From NCBI RefSeq assembly GCF_000003605.2, contig NW_003128864.1, forward strand, positions 544,105 to 590,651: 46,547 bases of DNA, given 5' to 3'. Position numbers and translations under genes: made by a program. The first letter of the stretch is position 1. Each line of letters opens with the position of its first letter. This document shows positions 36,701 through 45,700 of the stretch, in pieces. The notes below the pieces were generated by a model. That model worked only from the letters and a program-made list of their open reading frames with translations. It was not told the origin of the DNA and did no database searches. This DNA comes from Saccoglossus kowalevskii. Its lineage: Eukaryota; Hemichordata; Enteropneusta; Harrimaniidae.

Positions 36701-39700
36701 TGATGCAGGAGGGACAGAACACTGACCATACATTAACACACCAACCAATTAACTTACGTTCAGCAGGAAACATATCTTGTCGCGTGAATCGTTTTGGTTC
36801 ATTAGATTTTGATGATCTATGCTCATTCACATTTTCTTCTCCTAACATGCCAGGAGATATGCAGTAAAAGCAGCAGCAGCAGAGAAAGAAGAATTGATGG
36901 AGAATGAGAGCAACAGATTATAGAGGCAAACGATATTTCGAGCTGGTGTAGTCATACTGCCAGGCAAATATAGTGTACGCAAACATTAACATTGAACCTT
37001 AAGATTATCACTAAGAAAAAGATTCTGGTGAAAATAAGAGTTGCATTAACAATCAGAAGATCATTCCTCGGAGACAAGAAAAGAACGGACTGATAGCATG
37101 CAGTATATAATGGAATAGGGATTTAAATTGGTAGTGCATCTGACTGACTACTCATAAAGGGAACAGAAGAGCAAGTACACAACCTAAAGATATAGACATC
37201 ATTGCAAGAATCACATGCAGAAGTAAGGTGATGGGGGCAACACATGTCCTTAAAGAGATGACAGGGTGAAGGAGGTTGTGAGAGAATGGCATTGTGTGGG
37301 GCTGTTTGTGGATGGTTGGACTAGGTTGTGCTGGGTCAGACAGCAGTTTTTTTGATATACTTACTTTCTGGAGACAAACCCTCAAGAGATCTTCTACGTA
37401 CCCTGCGTAGTTTAACAGTGACAGCTTGATAGGCAAAGAAGTAGAGAATGAGCAGTGACAATATGAGAAAGAAGTAGTTGAGTAAGCATGCCGAAAAAAG
37501 TACTCAAGAAAAGTATAGAATACATCCAAAAACTCATGTGCAAGTACAGTAGCTATGATGCACAGTAACTTTATCAAAGTAAGACTTGTACTCCTCTCAA
37601 TCACATGCACAATCATATCAAATAACTGCTAAAGATCAACTAAACTTGTGAAACTATATACATTCTGCACCTAGAAAATTTTATAAAATCAGAAACACTG
37701 GTTGAACAGAAAAACTTACGTCTTACATGTACATAGTGAGGTGTACACAGTCAGATTTGTAAAAAATGTGTTTATATAACAGTGCATTGCTTAAAAGGCG
37801 ACATTGTTTACATGCACTGCATGAAAACCACCAGCCTTTAAGCAACAAATAGATCGTGTTTGCAACAGTGGAAATACCGCCCTGGCATTATCATTAAAAT
37901 TCACATTACAGATTACCAATCGCTCTATTTTTAACAGCATTTTAAATAATTTGAAGCTAGCAAATGCAGTAATACATTTACTGTTGCAGTATGGGTAATT
38001 ACATTACGATACGACTGGTGATTATCATGAGCATAGTTATATAAGGTTATAAGCATAGCATGCTTCTAGTGAACAAAACTTACTGTCCGGATCATCCTCA
38101 ATTTCCTCCGGAGAATCCCTTTGTCTGTGATTCCTCCTTGACTTTGCATCTCCTTAATATTTTGCAACCAAATAAAAGACAAATCAGTAACCAAGAAAGG
38201 ATATATAATAATAATATCATAAATTGAGCTTTATTTTCCTGCCACTTTGATACCAGAAATTAGCAGGAAAATGTAGGAGTGAGAATCATGTCTAAGTGTG
38301 ATATTCGAAATGTCACTGAATCCATACAGTAGAAGAAAAAGTCATTACAAACTTACCATCAATATGGTCTTTATTCGTCTTTGTGTGCCTTTTAAATCTC
38401 TCATAAAGTTTCTCTACAAAATATAAAATTAATGGATATTTATGAGAAACAACTTACTATGAATAGCTTTTCCATATACCTCCATGAATGGCAAGCCCTG
38501 CAACTTGATATACTTAAAGATTGTGTTTTAACTTTTGACTTATTTACTGTGATTACATGAAAGAATGAAACAACAGTATTGCAGTATGAGACACTGTTTT
38601 GCCAACAAAATAGATATATTACACAAAGTGTTGCTACAAGAAGCAATGACTACATTCTATATAGATACTGCAATATTGCCATTCTATTCTTTCTTGTGGT
38701 CAACTTATTATAGTGTGATAAACTGAAAGCTAAATGTGGCACCTCAAGAGTTGAAAATAAATTTCTATGTCAGGATCAGTTCTCACACATATCAAGTTGT
38801 TGTTAACATTGATTTGATCTAAAACTATTTAATTGTAATGGACCTGGTAAAGTTTGTTTCATGTCCTGTTTTCCCCTACCAAACTACTATTGGGCTGCAC
38901 AATGTGTATACCTTTTGTTGGTGTTGATTCCTCTGGAGTACCTGAGTCACCCATGGACAGTAATTTCATGATATCATTTTCATCATCTGTAAAATGACAA
39001 GAAAAATATTACGGTGAGTAAGCACATGGCAACCTTTGTGACTACATATTTACATGCTGTGAACGTCATGCAGGGTTGTTATGAAATAAGGATTCCGAAA
39101 CTGAACGTCTAAGAGAGGAGAGAAAACAAGTTTTATTGATGCTTATTAGAACAATCATGCTTCTTGGTAAATGTTATTTACCATTGTAGCTGCTTTCACT
39201 CTTCCCGGTAGATGTGTTTTCACCTGAAACAAACATCAGTATTAATACATATACACACACAGGGTGAAGACTGAAGAAAACAGAACAGAACAGGTGCATA
39301 ACAATAATGAGAAGGTGCAAGACTTTTAGACTTACTATCAGTGTAGTCAGAAAAGGAGTAATCTTCATCCACCCATTGGTAGGAACTTGGTGGTGGAGAT
39401 GATGGTGGTGGTTGTCCTTAGTTTGGAAAACACAGCAAGTGTATGTTTAGTTACAAAGAGCACACATAAAAAGGAAAGCAGTGTGTCAAAAATAAACACA
39501 GCATGCAATGCGCAGATTGAATCCAACAATGGATGTTATGTGTTAAATTAGTAGTAAACAAACTTTTTCCAAACGCCTGAAACACAATGAGCAATGTTAG
39601 TGATGCTACATTAGTCTTAACACTTAGTATTTCACAAATCATGACTCACTTTCATTTTTCTCAGAAGAATTCTGACTTTTTCCTTAAAAGAGTAAAGGAG

Positions 39701-42700
39701 TATGATAAACAATCAAATGCAAACATAAAAAGGGAAACAGGAGAGTGTTAGCATAGATTGCTCCTTCCATTATGCTACAATGTCTGATGTCAATAACTTC
39801 AATTCATGCTTCATCTTAGGTATATGCAGAGAAATACTGAATATGAGGCATCATATCAATAAAACAATATATGCCATTCCTTAAATTCATTCATTACCAA
39901 CATGGATAGCATTGACATGCATTACCAAATGATTCCATTGCTTTAGCAAAATGCAAAGGAATTAATCAACATCAACTCACTATCTGTCTCTATATCCACA
40001 CTCTCACACTCTCTACTTTTAGAGTGATAACCAGAATGTTTTCTTTTCTGTCTACTCTTACTAGAATGCACAGTAATCTTTCCTGTGGCTGTGATTTTAT
40101 GAGTTGGGTGACCAGAGTGTTTTCCTTTAAAGATGGATAAAAAAACTTGATATAATCTCAGAAGCGAGAAAATAGCATTACAAATAACAGACGTTAGATT
40201 GACAGAGGTGTCATAGGAGCTGTACAAGGAAAAACTGATCTAAAATATACGAAGGGGAAATAGTGCGTAGTAGATATTTCAGAATATTTCAGTAAGTCAA
40301 GATGTGAGAGTGATATAACTTACTTCTGCGTCTGTACTTCTTTTTACAAGATGACAAATCCACTATAGTAGAGGGGAAGGTGGAAGAGAACAGAATAGAA
40401 GAAGAAAAGTAATAAATGACGTGCAGGAGATTAAGAACTAGGGTCTATCAAATTGTGCACAGTGATAGCTAATCCAGCAACAACATGATACGATGGATTG
40501 ACTTGGTACATGATAATAAACCAGTAAAATAGCAAATTAGCATCTTAGAACAGCATTACAGCTAAGTCAGTCAGTTGTTCAACACTGTAACAATATTATT
40601 TGTAATTAAAAGAGTCAGGATTCTCTAACTCAGTTATACAGTAATACTTTTAATCTGTAATAGAATTCAATTTAAATTTCATCACAATTCCATGCAGTGA
40701 TGACAGTGTGTACAAAATACAATATCAGCACACACATTAACAATGTAAATGAAGTTCTAAGTAAATAAATGTGTTTTAGTTTATATGAGTTTATAGTTAA
40801 TACTGTAAAACACATTTTATTTAGTTGCCATTATAGCTAATTTGACTCAATACATGAATTAACAGAATCTTAATTTTGCTAAAGTGCCAAAGAATTACTT
40901 TATTTCAAAATAGCGACACCTTGAATTAGCGAAATTACGGATTAGGTAAAATAACATGCTAGCTGTTTTACACTGTGTTGCTTACAAACACAATTAAAAC
41001 CAGTCCAAACTAATAAATTGGAGAAGTCATTGCAGGTTTCTAGTATGTATATAACATACTGTCCTATTAAATATCATGTTAATGCATGATTCAGGGTATC
41101 CTGCAACCCAGTGAAGGCATTGCAGGTTTCTAGTATGTTTATAGCATATCCTCAATAGCTTCACTGGGCTGCTGTACAATACAATGTAAAATCTTTCTAA
41201 ACAGTAATGGTCTCCAAATTTCTGCTAGACTGACAAGCATATGCAGGAAGCGAACATACAACCCTGTGGGGCAGTTTCAGCCGCGAGTGATGCGTCCATG
41301 TGCATGTAACGCAGGTCAATATGACATTTAAACCAGTCAGCAAATTATGATAAATATGCTATATATCTTTATATAAAAAATATTTTAAAGATAATCAATT
41401 TAACATAAGTAATTAAATTGTTAAGAATATACTTCCTCAGCATGTATCTAAATTTTCACTGCCAGGAATGACTGATATAAAAGTGAATTTGCAAGAATTA
41501 AAATTCCCAATGGTCACCGAAATCATGAACATTAGTGGCAGTGGAAATTCAGTAGTTTACAGTAGGATAAAACAGTTTGCCTTGAAGGTGAACATGCTTT
41601 TTGAAAAATCTTATCGCAGAAAATGACTGCAAGGAAATAAGTAGATTATTTACAAAACATGCAATTCAACTGCTATGGATAGGCATCTTTATTTGTGAGG
41701 CTTAATCATGTTAAAGAATGAATGACGAGTTTTGTGCAAAAAGATTGCACTTACCATCACTACTACACTGTACAGGTTGGGGCCTTCTGTTATGGTAATA
41801 GTCTAGTTAGAACACACAAAACACAGTACATCAATGTTAAGTTAAAAGAAAACTCATGAAAACAAACGAAATGTGAATGAGCTAAGGTTAATTATTGTAC
41901 ACTGAAAGTCATTACCACATGCAATTAACCTACCTTGTTTTCGTGAGTACACCCGATTAGAACTTTGATCTTTTTTAAATAAATGGAAAGAAGTGGAAGA
42001 ATGAAAATTTGAGGTAACACAAGAGTATATGACTGAATAATTGTTGCATTGCACATATAAGTTGTCTTCCTAAATCAGAAACACAGAATATGAACACATA
42101 TATTTGTGTGTGTAAATAGATGGCCAGCTGCTCATTTGATATTGAATTACTTTATGGTTACAGACAGACAGACAACATGCTTCTGGAACAAGACCAGTTT
42201 CCACAGATTAACATATATATAGAATCCATTGATTCTTAATTGGAAAATTTCAGATACTCAAACTTCTACATTCTTAAAAAAGAATATGACCACAAAATAT
42301 CACAACCTCATTCTAACCATATGGATAATCTGTGTGTGTGGACAACATTTCAAGTACTGGTAGATCACCCTAAAGAAATCCAAGCATTCACTAGAAGGGA
42401 GAGTACATTTCTATTTCGGAATAATTTGGGGTGGGGAAATAGATTTGGACAATACAAACCATGATTCAATGCTTCTTCATCACTGAATGGTTCTGAACCA
42501 GACTCGTATTCACTGACAAGAGATTCACTGCCCTCAGCTTTATTCACAAAAAAAAGTAAGTATCAGTAACTAGACATTTAAAACGTATATTACTAATGGT
42601 TATATTACTAACTTTTCACATTGAGCAATAGATTTTCACTCATTTACAAGAATTTATATTTTACGTTGTTAATTATATATAAAAGAATAAATTGTTTTGA

Positions 42701-45700
42701 AAACTTGGTTAGCATCAATTAAAGCTGATACAGAACTACTGTTGCTGTTTGAAAAAAATATAAGTTATGAATTATTATTTCATGCTTTTACCAGCTTCGA
42801 ACTTTGCATATACATGAACATGAATGTTTAACTTTATACTGAGTTTAAAAAAATAAACATAACAGCGATAGTTTTTATTTGTACAAAACAGTAATTTTAA
42901 GTGCATTATATTTATGTGCAATTTGGCATTACTCATGAGATAGAATTGATACTGTTAATTAATTATGTTAATTATTTCATTTACATGCACAACATGTAAA
43001 ATCTGTGAGTTACTCACACTCAGAATAAGAGTCAGAAGAAAAAGAATTGAAAGTATCCTTGGTGGTGACTGTTTCCATTCCTAGGAATTGGGTGAAACAC
43101 ATCAAAGTGAGGAGAATCACAGCACACAACGAAGTGGAGAAAATACATGCAAAGTAATAGAAAAGAGAAACTGAAAGCCAGACTTGTAATGTAAGGAGGT
43201 ATAGCAGCTACTTACTGTCTGTTGTATCTGCACCACCTGCTTTATTTGTTGGCCAGATTGGGCCAGCTGGTAAATCAGCTTAAAGAAAAGAAGGGGAATG
43301 AAGAGAATGAAAGAAAGATGGAAGCAAGAAGAGGACTTCTGATTCAGTGGAAACAAAAAACTATGTTATAATGTATGTATGTAATAGATTCCCAACGGCG
43401 TGACAACAGTATAATATTGCTAGGAATATTATTAAACCTGTTAACTCATTTCATGTTAGGGGATTCAGTTAACATGTGTACAGAATAAAATGGAATAGCG
43501 TTAATTGTGGTGCTTTGTGTTATGTCATATTCTAAAACATTGCACACATCATTTGATCTGGATGCAGAAGTGTGACATCCATTGAATAATCTTGCATTGG
43601 GCATCTGGTGCAATCTGTTAAAACATTGTGTAGATAGAAGCTAGGGTTGCTTTTAATAGATGATTGCTGATTATGGCATCTGGTTTACATGCCTCTTAAT
43701 AACTGACGCATTATCAATTCAGTAGCCAATCCGAGATTGTGTTTCAAATTGCTTACTAGAACGACATAACCTGTTTAATAAGGCATGCTCTAATTGGTTG
43801 ACAAATACCATCAGAGCTGCAGAATACAGTTTGCATAGGTCCTTGGTTAGAGGCTTGTACACCAGCAACCATAAACATAGATAAGAAACAACCAGAGTGT
43901 CTACCTACATCAGGTGTTAATCAGATTGCTCCCAGTGTTCAAAAGTTTATATTAGTGTCTAAATGGTGTGTAGCATGCAGTTAGTGATTACAACTACTGC
44001 AGAGATTTTCCAAGTTTAGTTTGTTAGACAGGTACTGAGAACAACAACCTACCCTCAGGTTCTTTCTTTAGTTTGTGTTCCCCTTTTAGGAAAGATAAAC
44101 AAGAGTATATGAGAGCAAGAAGAAGAAAGAAATACTAGAGCCTAGAAAGAAGTTACGAAGAGTAGACAAAACACAGAAAAACAAAGAAAGGTGGCATGCA
44201 AACACACTCACTCTCATGTGAAGTAGAGGAAGAACTGGACTTCTTTTGTATCTCATTTTCTGGGTAAATATGAAAAGCAAATAAGAGTGTCAACAATGAA
44301 AATCACACAGGAGGATTAGGATCACAACAAATAACAAAACGAGTATCAACCACTCACATTTCAAAAATCCTATAAGACCTCAGAGCATGTGATGATGCTC
44401 AGTACATTGATTTAGAACAACATACACACTTTTACAAAGAGTGTGTAGTTGTCTATGCTTAACCATTTTACATTTTCTGTTTTACTTTCTAATTCTAAAT
44501 TTCAGTGTTATTTTTTGTTAACAGAGTTTGATGACACTTACAGATTTGGATTAAAGTTTCTGGAATATTTATTTTTGTTGACCAAGACGATGGTATGGAC
44601 TATTTTGTGAACACCGCAAAAAAAGTTGTGCATACTTGCTTCTATAGCCAGGCCCATAGAACTCATGAACATTTTGATGTCTAGGAAACACAACATGAAC
44701 AGGTATTTTGAACTTACTGTCTTGGGCAATGGAATCGGTTTTTGATTTACGATCACCTTAGAAATGGAAGAAACAGACAACGTTGTGAACAAGAAGAAAG
44801 TAGGGAAACCATACTGGTGATATTTACACTGCACAATAGTAAACACCTTGCAGGTAATATTAAAAGTTAATAAATCATTTGTACATTGTTATAGTTCAAT
44901 GCTGTACACATAGTGAAATCAAATGAGTGATATCAGTGGTTTTGAAAAGAATTAATCCATGTGTGACCATTTCGGTGGCAAAAACCATGTCAATGAGTAT
45001 ACAGATAAAAGATCATTTTCACCATAAACCATAGACAAGACAGATGAATATCACAGCACAAGGTAGTTTTTAACCCTCACATGCATACACAGGCAGCAGT
45101 CAGATGAAATCCATAAACTAAATGTAAGTACTACAGACAAACAAAATATCAGTAGGGGAATTCAACCATCAAGTGTTTACAACAAATACGCAGGTTGAGG
45201 GAAACTGTAATTAGTGGTAGCAAAATCAACTACATGTATTAAAGTTAGAATGCAGGCATTGCATATACCCTACCCTATCTGCAGCAACCATACTTACTAC
45301 TAGCATGACTCAAAGATGCAAGAACGTATGTATCGGACAGCATGTTATAGTAGTCCTTATCGACTTTAACAAATCCGCCTTGTGGGAGGAAAAAGGAAAT
45401 GAGAAAGTTTACATAGAAACAAAAAGACTAGCTAAAGTCAATGCAATGACAATTTGATAATAAAAAAAAATGAAAAAGATAAATGAAATATGTAGCAAGC
45501 AAGTAGCACTTTCGAGTAGAGAGAGGAGTAGAAATACTCACTGCCATCACCAGAAGGTGAACCAATGGGTGTCTGCTTAATTGGAGCAGGCTCACAGTCT
45601 CCTTTAGGTTAAAATGGTACAGATATGAAGTAAGCATCAAGAGTATGATTGATATTTAAAATCTACTAGAGCAATATAGATTTTGATGGACAAAAACCAC

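Noticed and set aside
37700..37740. Donor-like GTAAGT near 37724
   Set aside because: No acceptor in a position that would keep the phase; likely cryptic.
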